A stretch of 64,000 nucleotides of DNA from Terrimonas_A sp040509495. Lineage in GTDB: Bacteria > Bacteroidota > Bacteroidia > Chitinophagales > Chitinophagaceae. Numbering within the stretch: the first letter of the stretch is position 1; each line of letters opens with the position of its first letter. Shown here one piece after another: positions 19,943 to 29,603 of this stretch. The stretch lies in the NCBI GenBank assembly GCA_040509495.1, contig JBEVKW010000469.1, positions 21,859 to 85,858 on the forward strand, in the 5' to 3' direction. Position numbers and translations under genes: made by a program. The notes under the pieces were generated by a model. The model was given only the letters and a program-made list of their open reading frames with translations, made no database searches and was not told where the DNA came from.

Positions 19943-20824
19943 TTACGCCACGGACGCGGTCAGTTTCATCACAGCAACCTGTTTCATCGCGGTAGGCGGA
20001 TCACCAAAGCGTGTTCTGAAAGAGCGACTGAAATGAGAATAGTTTTCAAAGCCACTTTCAAAAGCAGCCTCTGCCACGGTCTTTCCCATGTTGGTCAGCA
20101 GATGAAGAGCATGATTGAGGCGCTTTTCCATCAGCCATTTACCGGGAGACATACCATATAATCTTTCAAAATCTCTTTTGAATGCAGAAAGACTTCTGGA
20201 AGATAGTTTGGCAAATTCTTCGAGTTTCAGGTTGAAGCAGAAGTTCTGTTCCATTACGCGCTGCACAGAGAGTATCTGCGGTTCATTCATCAATACACAG
20301 AAGTAGGACGATAACGCTTCATTATGCTGATCGGCGAGAGCGAGGATCAGTTCACGGAATTTCAATTCCAGCAATGAAGGGTCGGGTTCATTTCCATCAA
20401 TGAAATAGGGATACATGGACTGGAAATATGTCATGATGGTCGCGCTGCTCTGAACGGCAATGATCGGCTCTGTGTCGCTAAAAAAACGTGGAACCGGCTT
20501 TGAACGTTTGCTCAGTACGTCGCAGATAAAATCATCCGGAACAAAGAACAGAAAGAAACAAAAATCTGTATCGAAGAACTGTTCGATGATCGCCCCTCCT
20601 TTTTTTACGAATACGCAGGTGCCTTCCCGCAGGTCATAAGAGCGATGCGCAGTATGCCAGATCTTACGGCCCTCGAGCACGTAAAGTATATAATTATGAT
20701 GACTCCAGATATCCTGGTACCGTTCATCCTGCTTGCAATTGAACAGTGTCAGCAGCGAATCCTTACAGATCAGCTTTCTGCAGCCTGCTGGCGAGGAAAT
20801 AATATTTGTATAGGAGTTGATCAC
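19943..20824 (-). CDS. AraC-family transcriptional regulator
   Basis: The N-terminal two thirds (about 1-185) is a cupin-like sensing domain (NYILYVLEGRKIW, EGTCVFVKKGG). The C-terminal AraC HTH pair covers about 190-288, with LEEFAKLSSRSLSAFKRDFE and AAFESGFENYSHFSRSFRTRFG. The only start in frame is GTG at 20824, preceded by an in-frame stop two codons earlier. It is convergent with the response regulator (57 bp apart) and divergent from the TPR kinase (234 bp), so either could be in its regulatory range. Its effector cannot be inferred. Confidence 0.88.
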   Translation of the reverse strand: MINSYTNIISSPAGCRKLICKDSLLTLFNCKQDERYQDIWSHHNYILYVLEGRKIWHTAHRSYDLREGTCVFVKKGGAIIEQFFDTDFCFFLFFVPDDFICDVLSKRSKPVPRFFSDTEPIIAVQSSATIMTYFQSMYPYFIDGNEPDPSLLELKFRELILALADQHNEALSSYFCVLMNEPQILSVQRVMEQNFCFNLKLEEFAKLSSRSLSAFKRDFERLYGMSPGKWLMEKRLNHALHLLTNMGKTVAEAAFESGFENYSHFSRSFRTRFGDPPTAMKQVAVMKLTASVA

Positions 20825-21058
20825 ATGAGGTCATTCAGCGTTGGCAGCCGGGAAGCGTACGCCCCCGTATCCATAAAACAACGAAAAATCAATGCACTAC
20901 ATCACACCCGATTAGTATTTGGTAGAAATGAGGTTACCATTGAACGGAAATGGTAAGTAAACGGCAGAAGTGGTGCGAGCAGCTTTATCTCTCTTATAAA
21001 AAGTGCTAATATTACAGGAAACTAAACTGCCGCTTTCCTTCAAAATCTATGCATTGAA

Positions 21059-23440
21059 ATGAAAAGCATCTCATTTACCACCGCCGTCGTTTGTTTCTCT
21101 TTGACAAGTTTTTCCCAGGTCCTTCCTGAGGGCCAGGTAAGGGAAAAGGAACAGGCTGTACTGAACAGCAAAAAGCCCGGCATAAAACAGGTCGGCCAAC
21201 TTCTTGAATTGAGTTCCCACTATCTTTTCAAAGACGGTGAAGCGGAAACTGATCTGTCCCGCTCATTAGCTTATTCAAGGCAGGCCAAAGACCTCAGCCG
21301 CACATTGAATTATCAGAAGGGGTTTTCGGAAGCTTCGATCCTGTGGGGTACGGCTGCTATGGAGGGCGGCGACCTGAGCAGTGCCGCGGCGGTACTTCAG
21401 ACAACGAAAGCAGATATCAGGTCGCGGCTGAGCCTGATCTATAGCCGGTATCATCGTTATGGCGGCGCGAATCCCGTGAACAATGACAGTGCTATGTATT
21501 ACGCCACGGAAGCCCGCGAGACCGCCCTGGCCATCAATAATACCTTTCTGGAGGTGGAGGCACTGAAAGAGTTGTATGCATTGCATGTTCTACGCCACGA
21601 ATATTCACGCGCAGAGAGTATGTTATTGAGGATGACAATGATCGGCAATCCGAAAGAAGTGAATATGCATGAGACCTTCGGCTCCCTGGCGGATATCCAG
21701 GTCTCACGCGGAAATTTTGATAAAGCATTATTTTATTCGATAGAAGCATTAAAGCAACTGGACCAGGCGGGCGATCCTCACAAAATGAAAGGACGTTACT
21801 ATCTCAACCTTGGCAATGTGTACAGGAATATCGGCCAGTTTGAAAAAAGCGTTCAGTATTTTGATCTCGCCTATAATTATTTCAAGACCGAAAAACCAGA
21901 TAACTGGCAAAGAATGTGGCTGCGTGAACGCTCGGCCAATGCGCTCCTGAAGATGGGGAAAAACGAACAGGCTATGGCACTCATCCGGCGGACACAAGTG
22001 GAAGATCCTCCCACCGGCAATGAGCAGGCCTCATTCATCCACGTCGCCCTGGGCAATTGCTATAAAGCCCTCGGAGATCTTGCAGAATCAGAAAAGCATT
22101 ACCTGAGAGCGATAGAACTCCAGCAAAAAGCAAAAGTATTTGATGGAGGAATGTACCGGACAGCCGGCCAGTTCTATGTCGAAACAGGCCAATATGAAAA
22201 AGGCCGCACTTTCCTGGAACAGGCACTGGCCCGTGGAGCAGCCTCCATGGGAGCTGCCCCAAAAGCACATCTGTACTTCCTGCTCTTCAGGATCGATTCA
22301 GCAGCAGGAAAATATTTATCCGCTATCAATTACCTGATGCAGAACAAAGCGCTGGATGATTCCATCATCCAGGTCTCCAAAGTCCGGCTCGTAGAAGAAT
22401 ACCAGGTAAAATACGAAACTGAAAAAAAAGAACAGGATCTCAAGTTGAAGGAGCAAAGTATACAACTGCTGACCAGTCAATCCGAGATACGGCAGCGGGA
22501 CCTGAATCAGGTGCGATTGGAGCTGTTACTTAAAACCCAGGCAAACGACCAGGAGGCAGCACTGGCTAAAGCAGAAGCAGAAAAAAAAGATAAAGACATT
22601 CTCTTCAAAGAACAGAATATAGCACACCTGAAAAGCGAAGCTCTTCTAAAACAGGCCAGCCTCGTGTCCGCCAACAAAGCCAAAAATCTCACCCTGGCAG
22701 GAACCACTCTTTCGATCATCATTATCCTTCTTCTCTACAACCAATTCCGCATCAATCAACGAAAGAATAAGCTGATCAGCCAGAAAAACCTTTCCCTCGA
22801 GAAACTGATCACTGAACGTGAATGGTTGCTTAAAGAAGTACATCATCGCGTCAAAAACAACCTGCAAACCATTATGAGTTTACTGGAAACGCATTCATCG
22901 TATCTGAAGGATGACGCATTACTGGCCATCCAGAACAGTAAGCATCGTGTATATGCCATGTCATTGATCCATCAGAAACTTTACCGTGTTGAACATTCCA
23001 CGAGTATCGACCTGGCGGTTTATCTCCCCGAATTGATCCAGTATCTTGGAGACAGTTACGATCTGAATAACCGGGTGAGATTCAAACAACATATTGAAAG
23101 CATTCAGCTTGATATCTCTCAAGCCATTCCGGTCGGACTTATCTTCAATGAGGCGATCAGCAATTCGTTGAAATATGCTTTCAGAGAAAATCAGAAAGGA
23201 GAGATCAATATCGAAACCGTAAGAACACCGGATAAAACCATCCGCGTAACAATAAGCGACAATGGGATCGGGTTACCGCCAGATTGGAATAAAAGAACGG
23301 AAGATTCGTTAGGCATGAAACTCATGAAAGGCCTTAGTGAAGACATCCAGGCAAGTTTCAACATTTCCACCGGCAACGGTACAACCATTCAAATGGAGTT
23401 TAAGGTGCTGAGCCTGCGGAACAACCGTCTGCCCGAGTAG
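21059..23440 (+). CDS. TPR-containing sensor histidine kinase, HisKA_2 type
   Basis: A secretion signal (about 1-20) is followed by tetratricopeptide repeats over roughly residues 40-430, a long charged coiled coil (about 440-555), one membrane helix (LAGTTLSIIIILLLYNQF, about 560), and a cytoplasmic kinase. The dimerization/phosphoacceptor helix is HisKA_2-like (LLKEVHHRVKNNLQTIMSLL, His near 595). The HATPase domain has EAISNSLKYAF, ISDNGIGLP and a weak G2 box. The TPR region presumably faces the periplasm and senses a protein or peptide ligand. No response regulator is adjacent, so the partner is elsewhere. Confidence 0.9.
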   Translation: MKSISFTTAVVCFSLTSFSQVLPEGQVREKEQAVLNSKKPGIKQVGQLLELSSHYLFKDGEAETDLSRSLAYSRQAKDLSRTLNYQKGFSEASILWGTAAMEGGDLSSAAAVLQTTKADIRSRLSLIYSRYHRYGGANPVNNDSAMYYATEARETALAINNTFLEVEALKELYALHVLRHEYSRAESMLLRMTMIGNPKEVNMHETFGSLADIQVSRGNFDKALFYSIEALKQLDQAGDPHKMKGRYYLNLGNVYRNIGQFEKSVQYFDLAYNYFKTEKPDNWQRMWLRERSANALLKMGKNEQAMALIRRTQVEDPPTGNEQASFIHVALGNCYKALGDLAESEKHYLRAIELQQKAKVFDGGMYRTAGQFYVETGQYEKGRTFLEQALARGAASMGAAPKAHLYFLLFRIDSAAGKYLSAINYLMQNKALDDSIIQVSKVRLVEEYQVKYETEKKEQDLKLKEQSIQLLTSQSEIRQRDLNQVRLELLLKTQANDQEAALAKAEAEKKDKDILFKEQNIAHLKSEALLKQASLVSANKAKNLTLAGTTLSIIIILLLYNQFRINQRKNKLISQKNLSLEKLITEREWLLKEVHHRVKNNLQTIMSLLETHSSYLKDDALLAIQNSKHRVYAMSLIHQKLYRVEHSTSIDLAVYLPELIQYLGDSYDLNNRVRFKQHIESIQLDISQAIPVGLIFNEAISNSLKYAFRENQKGEINIETVRTPDKTIRVTISDNGIGLPPDWNKRTEDSLGMKLMKGLSEDIQASFNISTGNGTTIQMEFKVLSLRNNRLPE

Positions 23441-23521
23441 ATCAAAATGCGGCCATGACACCGGTCATCCAGTTTTTCGTTCACAAAGCAGGATCAACCA
23501 CATTAATCCATAAATTCGGAA

Positions 23522-25942
23522 ATGAAAATTCACCGACTGCTGATCCTTGCTATCGCCTGCCTTGCCCCTGCCGTGCTGCCAGCACAAAAAATTGAACAGA
23601 GTCTGCAGAAATTATTTGCAGAATATCGTGGTGAAAAAATTTACCTGCACCTCGACAAGCAAGCCTACCTGTCCAACGATGTGATCTGGTTCAAGGCTTA
23701 TATTTTTTCAGGGAATTTTCCTTCGCAGATCAGCAATGTACTGTATGTTGATCTGATCTCTGCAGAGGGAAAAATTTTACAGCAGCAGGTATTACCCGTT
23801 GTACAATCAGGTGCTTCCGGAGCGCTGCAACTACCGGAAAATAATTCCGGCTCCGTAACGATCCGCGCATATACCAGGTGGATGTTGAATTTTGATGAAA
23901 GCCTGCTCTATTCGAGAACAGTGCCCGTGTTTTCGCAGGGAATGACACAATCAAAACTGACTGCCACCAACAGTACATCCACTACTCAAAACGACCTTTC
24001 TTTTTATCCGGAAGGTGGCACGCTGATACAAGGAATCGAATCAGTCATTGCTTTCCGGGCAATGAGTAAAAATGGACAACCGCTGAACATCTCCGGAAAA
24101 ATTTGTACGGAAGCGGGAGATTCTGTCACCTCTTTTTCATCGGTACACAATGGCATGGGGTCATTCCTTTTAAAACCATCCACAGAAAAATACATAGCCG
24201 TCTGGAAAAAAGATGGACTATTAACGAAAACTTCTTTACCGGAAGCAAAAGCAAGTGGCATCACCATCAGCGTGAAGGAACAGGGGAATGCGCTTATCTT
24301 TACGATCAAGCGAAGGGAAGATGATAACAGTTATCCCGCAGTTATTCTTGCGGCGCAAATGAATCAGCAATTGTTATACAAAGCGCCCGTCGATCTGAGG
24401 AATATCAATGAGATCAGTGGGCGGATCCCCCTTAAAGATCTTCCTTCCGGCGTAATTCAGCTCACTGCATTTTCACAGGATTACAGCCCACTTGCTGAGC
24501 GGCTCGTATTCGGCGGAATCAACAATTTTTCCAGCCAGGTAATAGTGAAAGCTCCCGAAACTTACACCGGCCGCAGAAAAACCTTTCATGTCGAAATCGA
24601 AATACCGGATACAATCATCACCAATCTTTCACTAAGCATAACAGATGCAGCAATCCCATCGGCCTTTCAACAGCAACATATACCGGCATCTTTATTACTG
24701 TCCGCAGATCTGCATGGCGGATTGCACCAACCTGATTTCTATTTTTCTGAAGACAAAAACGCTTCCCGGTTTCTTGACCTGATCATGCTTACGCATCAGT
24801 GGAATGGCTTCCGTTGGGATGATATACTCGCGGGAAAATATCCGGCAATCAAAAATACCCCGGATGTTACGCTTTGGGCTACGGGAAAATTGAGCCGTCA
24901 GGTAATGCAGGCACATCCAGGCAATAATATCGAATTAATGTTAAAGCCAACAGGTGGCAATATCAAAATGATGACCGTTCCTTTTGATGCAGACGGGAAC
25001 ATTGCGATCAATGATCTTTTCTTCTACGACTCAGCATCGGTTTATATTAAGCCGCCAAAGAAGAAGGCAGTAGAGTTGGCAGGTAAAAAAGATATTAGTA
25101 TCAGGACGAATCTATCTGAACGCCCGACACCGGCCGTTCAAACGGGTAAGCCTGGTGGCCCGCCCGACAGTACTATGCTGCAGGCTTACAGGGAATATGC
25201 TGAATGGATGGATGAGGTTGGCTACGCGAAAGCCACCACCTTGCAGGAAGTAACGGTCTCTGGAAAAAAGGAAAGCGAAAAAAAACAGATCGACAAAAAA
25301 TACAGCACGGGAATGTTCAGCGGCAATGATAGAGGTCGTGTGATCTTGCCGGAAGACGATCCGGCATTTCTTTCCGCGCTCAACCTGTATGATTATCTGA
25401 GAACAAGAGAAGTGGGGTTGCAGATCAATCCGCATGCGGCTGAAAACCCCATCGAATGGCGGGGCGCCGTAACAGCATTGTTCGTGGATGAGGTGTCACA
25501 GCAAATTGTATCAGCAGACGGTAAAATCGCGGAAGATGCAACCCTGATCGCATCTCTGGCTATGAGTGAGATCGCGATGGTTAAACTCTTCCCTCCACCT
25601 TTTGCGGGCGCATGGGGTAATGGCCCCGGAGGCGCCCTGGCAGTATATCTCAAAAAAGGGAATCAAGGCAGAAAATCCCGCGTGGATATGCCGGAAGTCT
25701 GGCTCAAAGGCTTCACTCCAACCAAACCGTTTCCGCTGATCGATCACAGTAAAGAAAATACGGCGATCACAGAACCAAGATCAACACTGCTATGGATGCC
25801 ATTCATCATCCTGGGAAAGGAACGCCGGAAACTGACAATCCCCATCAATACCAGCGACACGAAGGACATCAGACTGGTGATAGAAGGGTGTAATGAGGAC
25901 GGGCAATTAATACATATAGAAAGGATCGTCCGGGCAGAATAA
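23522..25942 (+). CDS. Large secreted MG2/TonB-plug-like protein, unknown function
   Basis: 806 residues with a signal peptide (1-21). Residues 30-130 resemble the macroglobulin MG2-like opening of many Bacteroidota proteins (GEKIYLHLDKQAYLSNDVIW, AYTRWMLNF). More beta-domains follow to about 560. A C-terminal region begins TTLQEVTVSGKK (about 575) and looks like a degenerate TonB-plug domain (TALFVDEVSQ, LAMSEIAMVKLFPPP, GGALAVYLKKG) without any beta-barrel. I infer a periplasmic or outer-membrane-associated protein; no enzymatic motif is visible. It stands 81 bp after the TPR kinase on the same strand and may be co-transcribed with it. Confidence 0.7.
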   Translation: MKIHRLLILAIACLAPAVLPAQKIEQSLQKLFAEYRGEKIYLHLDKQAYLSNDVIWFKAYIFSGNFPSQISNVLYVDLISAEGKILQQQVLPVVQSGASGALQLPENNSGSVTIRAYTRWMLNFDESLLYSRTVPVFSQGMTQSKLTATNSTSTTQNDLSFYPEGGTLIQGIESVIAFRAMSKNGQPLNISGKICTEAGDSVTSFSSVHNGMGSFLLKPSTEKYIAVWKKDGLLTKTSLPEAKASGITISVKEQGNALIFTIKRREDDNSYPAVILAAQMNQQLLYKAPVDLRNINEISGRIPLKDLPSGVIQLTAFSQDYSPLAERLVFGGINNFSSQVIVKAPETYTGRRKTFHVEIEIPDTIITNLSLSITDAAIPSAFQQQHIPASLLLSADLHGGLHQPDFYFSEDKNASRFLDLIMLTHQWNGFRWDDILAGKYPAIKNTPDVTLWATGKLSRQVMQAHPGNNIELMLKPTGGNIKMMTVPFDADGNIAINDLFFYDSASVYIKPPKKKAVELAGKKDISIRTNLSERPTPAVQTGKPGGPPDSTMLQAYREYAEWMDEVGYAKATTLQEVTVSGKKESEKKQIDKKYSTGMFSGNDRGRVILPEDDPAFLSALNLYDYLRTREVGLQINPHAAENPIEWRGAVTALFVDEVSQQIVSADGKIAEDATLIASLAMSEIAMVKLFPPPFAGAWGNGPGGALAVYLKKGNQGRKSRVDMPEVWLKGFTPTKPFPLIDHSKENTAITEPRSTLLWMPFIILGKERRKLTIPINTSDTKDIRLVIEGCNEDGQLIHIERIVRAE

Positions 25943-26023
25943 GACCATTCCAACGTTAGATCCAATGACTGATGCATAATTCGATTAAAACGGACATGGA
26001 ATTTGCATAGAATTCATCTAATA

Positions 26024-26057
26024 TTTGAATAAAATTCTTGCCAATTACCTAACTTTC
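26024..26057 (+). promoter_or_regulatory. Possible promoter of the gapN-like gene
   Basis: TTTG at 26024-26027 and TAACTTTC at 26050-26057 match the Bacteroidota -33 (TTTG) and -7 (TAnnTTTG, 7 of 8) elements, separated by 22 nt. That is slightly longer than usual. It would give a 5' leader of about 85 nt. Confidence 0.4.
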
Positions 26058-26149
26058 CAGACTATTTTTAAATTAAAACAATGGAAAGCTGCATTATAAC
26101 AGCAGCTTATTCAAAATCAATTCAACAACAGCAAGCAAATACGTAACAG

Positions 26150-27757
26150 ATGGCGCAACAAATATTCAAAGAAGAGAACAGCATCCCCGAAGAATATCGC
26201 ATTGAAGAAATACATCAGCAACAATATCTTCTTAATGGCGAATTAGTACCATGGACTGGTGCAGTGAATAAGATCTATTCCCCCGTTTGCATTCCGGGAA
26301 AGAATGGATTGGAAAGGAAACTGGTCGGCAGTGTGCCCGACACGAGTCCCAAAGAAGCGCTCGAAGCACTGGACGCTGCAGTGAATGCCTATAACAATGG
26401 ACTGGGAGAATGGCCTACCATGTCAGTAGAAGGACGCATCAAGTGCATGCAGAAGTTTGTGTACCTGATGATCCAGCAACGTTCGATCGTGATCAAACTG
26501 CTGATGTGGGAAATTGGTAAAACATTGCCCGACGCAACCAAGGAGTTTGATCGTACGGTTGACTATATCAATTACACGATCGATGCGCTGAAAGACCTTG
26601 ATCGCGAATCATCACGTTTCCAGGAGGCAGAGGGTACGATCGCACAGATCAGAAGAGCGCCGCTTGGGGTTGTTCTGAGCATGGGCCCATTCAACTATCC
26701 CCTGAATGAGATCTTTACAACATTGATCCCTGCATTGATCATGGGCAATACGATCCTGTTCAAACTACCGAAACATGGCGTGCTTGCTCACTATCCTCTG
26801 CTCGAAGCATTCAAAGAAGCATTTCCAAAAGGAACGGTCAATACATTATATGGAAAAGGTGCAGAGATCATCGCGCCGATCATGGAAAGTGGCAAGGTGA
26901 ATGTGCTGGCCTTTATCGGCTCCAGTAAAGTAGCCAATGGGCTGAAGAAACTTCACCCCAAAGTCAACCGCCTGCGCGCGATCCTTAGCCTTGATGCAAA
27001 GAATGCAGCGATCGTTACCAAACATGCCAATATTGATGTAGCAGTTAACGAATGCATCCTTGGAGCGCTATCGTTCAATGGTCAGCGTTGCACCGCACTG
27101 AAACTGATCTTTGTTCAAAAGGAAATCGCAGAAGAATTTACGAAAAAACTTACCGCGGCAGTGTCGGCTTTAAAACCCGGCTTACCATGGGAGAAGGATG
27201 TAAAGATTACGCCGCTGCCGGAAGCCAATAAACCTGCTTATCTTAAAGAGTGCATTGATGATGCCATTGCGAAGGGTGCAAAAGTGATCAATGAGAATGG
27301 TGGCTATACTGAAGCATCTTTTGTATCACCGGCCGTTGTATACCCGGTTAATGACCAAATGAAACTTTATCATGAAGAGCAGTTCGGGCCGATCATCCCT
27401 GTCGTGCCCTTTGAAAGCATTGATGAACCGGTGAGCTACCAGGTGAATGCATCGCATGGCATGCAGGTCAGCATATTCAGCGAGGATGCGGAAGAAGTGG
27501 CACACCTGATCGATTCATTTGTAAACCTGGTAAGCCGTGTCAATATCAACTGCCAGGCACAGCGCGGACCGGATGTGTTCCCCTTCACTGGAAGAAAAGA
27601 CAGCGCAGAAGGGACCTTATCCGTTTTTGATGCGTTGCGCTCTTTCTCTATCCGGTCGCTGGTGGCAGCAAAGATCACTGAATCAAACAAAACATTGCTG
27701 AATACCATTGTGAAAAAACATGATTCGAACTTCCTGAGTACGGATTATATTTTCTAA
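26150..27757 (+). CDS. GapN-like NADP-dependent glyceraldehyde-3-phosphate dehydrogenase
   Basis: An aldehyde dehydrogenase of 535 residues. The nucleophile is Cys314 in FNGQRCTALK. The N-terminal cofactor domain contains GVVLSMGPFNYPLNE and FKLPKHG, and EEQFGPIIPVVPF lies near the C-terminus. The overall pattern resembles non-phosphorylating GAPDH, which oxidises glyceraldehyde 3-phosphate to 3-phosphoglycerate and makes NADPH. Exactly 34 residues before the cysteine, where the family has a Glu in ELGGK, this protein has Ser280 (LSLDAKN), so the canonical general base is missing. The gene is alone on its strand, with a promoter-like element upstream and a strong terminator 20 bp downstream. 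Confidence 0.8.
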   Translation: MAQQIFKEENSIPEEYRIEEIHQQQYLLNGELVPWTGAVNKIYSPVCIPGKNGLERKLVGSVPDTSPKEALEALDAAVNAYNNGLGEWPTMSVEGRIKCMQKFVYLMIQQRSIVIKLLMWEIGKTLPDATKEFDRTVDYINYTIDALKDLDRESSRFQEAEGTIAQIRRAPLGVVLSMGPFNYPLNEIFTTLIPALIMGNTILFKLPKHGVLAHYPLLEAFKEAFPKGTVNTLYGKGAEIIAPIMESGKVNVLAFIGSSKVANGLKKLHPKVNRLRAILSLDAKNAAIVTKHANIDVAVNECILGALSFNGQRCTALKLIFVQKEIAEEFTKKLTAAVSALKPGLPWEKDVKITPLPEANKPAYLKECIDDAIAKGAKVINENGGYTEASFVSPAVVYPVNDQMKLYHEEQFGPIIPVVPFESIDEPVSYQVNASHGMQVSIFSEDAEEVAHLIDSFVNLVSRVNINCQAQRGPDVFPFTGRKDSAEGTLSVFDALRSFSIRSLVAAKITESNKTLLNTIVKKHDSNFLSTDYIF

Positions 27758-27776
27758 ACAATACTTATCATTAGGC

Positions 27777-27810
27777 ATCCCGGTCAGCTAGCTGGCCGGG
27801 ATTTTTTTTA
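27777..27810 (+). terminator. Intrinsic terminator after the gapN-like gene
   Basis: ATCCCGG at 27777-27783 pairs with CCGGGAT at 27796-27802, with further CAGC/GCTG pairing inside. Eight T residues follow. It begins 20 bp after the stop codon. Confidence 0.85.
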
Positions 27811-27831
27811 CAGACGATCTTTACAAGTGGT

Positions 27832-27981
27832 TCAACAATCTATCACAGCCCCGATCGGGGTTGTTACTTCCAAACGATCATCGTCAGGGCCATACGTTTC
27901 AAATTCATAATAGCCATCACCCAGTCTATGCGAGCTACTGAACATCGGGACACCTCCTGCCTGAGTTCCGCAGCCGTTGCT
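27832..27981 (-). pseudogene. Possible 3' remnant of a small gene
   Basis: A 49-codon stretch, open from an in-frame TGA to a stop, has a natural-looking composition (GDGYYEFETYGPDDDRLEV). The same frame upstream of the TGA continues to an ATG at 28053 and reads a hydrophobic 23-codon segment. The combination could be a decayed secreted protein with a premature stop. The only internal ATG would give about 37 residues. I do not recognise the family, and chance is a real alternative. The remaining bases of this 295-bp gap hold only the terminator. Confidence 0.25.
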
Positions 27982-28052
27982 TCACTTTGCAACGGTGGCT
28001 GCAGTAAAATGCGATATAAAATATTCTATTGGGAAGATTGAATGAAGCGTCA

Positions 28053-28625
28053 TTAAAGATAGGGGTGCCTGAAATTAGGATACCTTTTCTTTCGTTCATT
28101 CAGCACCTGCATATTCTTTTCATCGCCGGAGGGATCATACTGTCTGTGACGCCCGAAGAAAAATTCATCTTCATGAAAGTAGAAAAGACACCAATTGAGT
28201 GTTTTGTCAAATACAACAACATCAGATCCGGGGAAGATGAATGGTGAAAAACGGATGATCATTTTCCAGGAAGTAACGATTGCATGCCGGCTTTGCTCCA
28301 GCAGAAACACCTGATCCGCAAAGGGAATGCCCCGATGATACAACCATTTCTTTAATGCGCTACGCCCACCCTCTGTTGATCCACAGCCAGGGACTTTATC
28401 TACTGACTTGAAATTTCCCTTTTCAAAAGGATCCCAGCCGCCACCGGTGATCAGCCCCGCAGAATGGATCAGCCCGAATAAATATTCAGTTGCTTTATGA
28501 TCAAGAAAATCCACCTGATCCTTTGTTTCATCGGGCAGCCCCTGAAACGTTTCGGCATTGCCAAAGGCCGTCCAGTCCTCCGGAAGAGGCACGGTATATT
28601 TCAGTATATTCTCAAGATCGACCAT
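28053..28625 (-). CDS. Hypothetical protein, 190 aa
   Basis: No family recognised. The protein is soluble (no signal peptide or membrane helix), acidic to neutral, and rich in aromatic residues (FEKGNFKSVDK, WKMIIRFSPFIFPGSD, FYFHEDEFFFGRHRQYDP). It starts at an ATG at 28625 (MVDLENILKY). It follows the DinB-like gene on the same strand after 53 bp, so co-transcription is possible. Composition and length argue for a real gene. Confidence 0.65.
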   Translation of the reverse strand: MVDLENILKYTVPLPEDWTAFGNAETFQGLPDETKDQVDFLDHKATEYLFGLIHSAGLITGGGWDPFEKGNFKSVDKVPGCGSTEGGRSALKKWLYHRGIPFADQVFLLEQSRHAIVTSWKMIIRFSPFIFPGSDVVVFDKTLNWCLFYFHEDEFFFGRHRQYDPSGDEKNMQVLNERKKRYPNFRHPYL

Positions 28626-28678
28626 ACAGGGATCAACAAGATAGTGTGATCGATCCAGTTTTCATATCAACCCGGAAC

Positions 28679-29179
28679 TTAAAATGTCCTTTCATCAGCA
28701 GACGGGCCATATATTGACGGCACCGCAATTTCATTGAGGCGCATATATACGGTTAACTGACCGCGGTGGTGTACCCAGTGGTTGATATCTTCACCAAGAC
28801 TTTGCAGTTTCGGTGCGGTGTAAAGAAGCTGACCATTATTTTTCAGGGTAAAATCTGTTTTCAATTGCTCTTCTGTCAGATTTTCCAATGCGCTGATAGC
28901 CTTTTTGATATTCTCGTCGTAGTAATTAAGTAACGCAGCTGTATCACTCAGCGGGAACTGCTTATGTGTTGCAAAGTCTATATTGGACTCTATGACGGTG
29001 ATAGCAATCCAATTAGGAATATCGGCGACTAGCAAGGCGAGGTACCCCATTTCCATTGATTTGGGATGTGGTTTGAACTTGTAGGTTGATTCCGGGATGC
29101 GTTCAAGGCATTTGCGGGTCGAGGTATTCTCTGCCTTGATTTCCTGGATGTAATGCTGGATGATTGATTTATGATCCAT
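28679..29179 (-). CDS. DinB-family protein
   Basis: A four-helix-bundle DinB/YfiT-like protein of 166 residues, a superfamily of metal-binding, often stress-induced proteins or thiol-dependent transferases. Visible signs are LERIPESTYKFKPHPKSMEMGYLALLV, with one of the usual metal-ligand regions, and INHWVHHRGQLTVYMRLNE near the C-terminus, whose HHRGQ motif is the family hallmark. The frame is open up to 29278, but the ATG at 29179 (MDHKSIIQHY) begins the conserved domain. Function is not predictable beyond the family. Confidence 0.85.
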   Translation of the reverse strand: MDHKSIIQHYIQEIKAENTSTRKCLERIPESTYKFKPHPKSMEMGYLALLVADIPNWIAITVIESNIDFATHKQFPLSDTAALLNYYDENIKKAISALENLTEEQLKTDFTLKNNGQLLYTAPKLQSLGEDINHWVHHRGQLTVYMRLNEIAVPSIYGPSADERTF

Positions 29180-29436
29180 GTTTAGGTTGATTGATGTGTT
29201 TTTGGAGGACAATCCCCATGCCAATACGCGCAGAAACCTGGGAGGGCTTAAGACGTATGGCCTGTCCGCCAGCAACAAATTCAGGGCCTTTCCTGGATGC
29301 CCCGGGGGATATCAGAAACGACAGGACATAGCACCCCTTGCCTGAAAACAAACGTCCAGGCTACATATCCCCTACTACAATAAGAAAAAAAATTTTGTTT
29401 TTTGTTATCTACTGACAACAAACTCACCCACCGTCT

Positions 29437-29603
29437 TTAACGGTTCGCATCTTTTGATATATTATTTTCCCTTTTCAGCTCTTCATACATTCCTTTTTTA
29501 GTTTTCTGGCTTTCGCCAAATAATAAAGCATCGCCTTCGCAAAAAGGTCCGCCCGCATGCCCGGCCCTTTAGGGAAGGCGATGCATTTATCTTTTTTGAT
29601 CAT
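29437..29603 (-). CDS. Tiny basic ORF, possibly with a -1 frameshift extension
   Basis: From ATG 29603 a 42-codon frame runs to a stop at 29475-29477 (MIKKDKCIAFPKGPGMRADL at the start; very Lys/Arg-rich near the end). At 29497-29503 on this strand the codons CTA AAA AAG form A AAA AAG, a classical -1 slippery heptamer. Slipping there continues into GMYEELKRENNISKDANR and stops at 29437, for 55 residues in all. The same fusion would arise from one extra A in the homopolymer, so an indel or sequencing error is equally possible. The ATG overlaps the stop of the upstream tiny ORF (ATGA). The coding segment also contains an 11-bp perfect inverted repeat (29528-29538 with 29574-29584). Family unknown. 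Confidence 0.45.

Noticed and set aside
27982..28053. TGA read as selenocysteine in the remnant at 27.8-28.05 kb
   Set aside because: No SECIS-like hairpin or SelA/SelB evidence, and the frame has no family match.
29169..29351. 60-codon frame upstream of the DinB gene (GPEFVAGGQAIRLKPSQ)
   Set aside because: Starts only with TTG, overlaps the DinB start in another frame, and has no recognisable domain. It may be a dispersed repeat.
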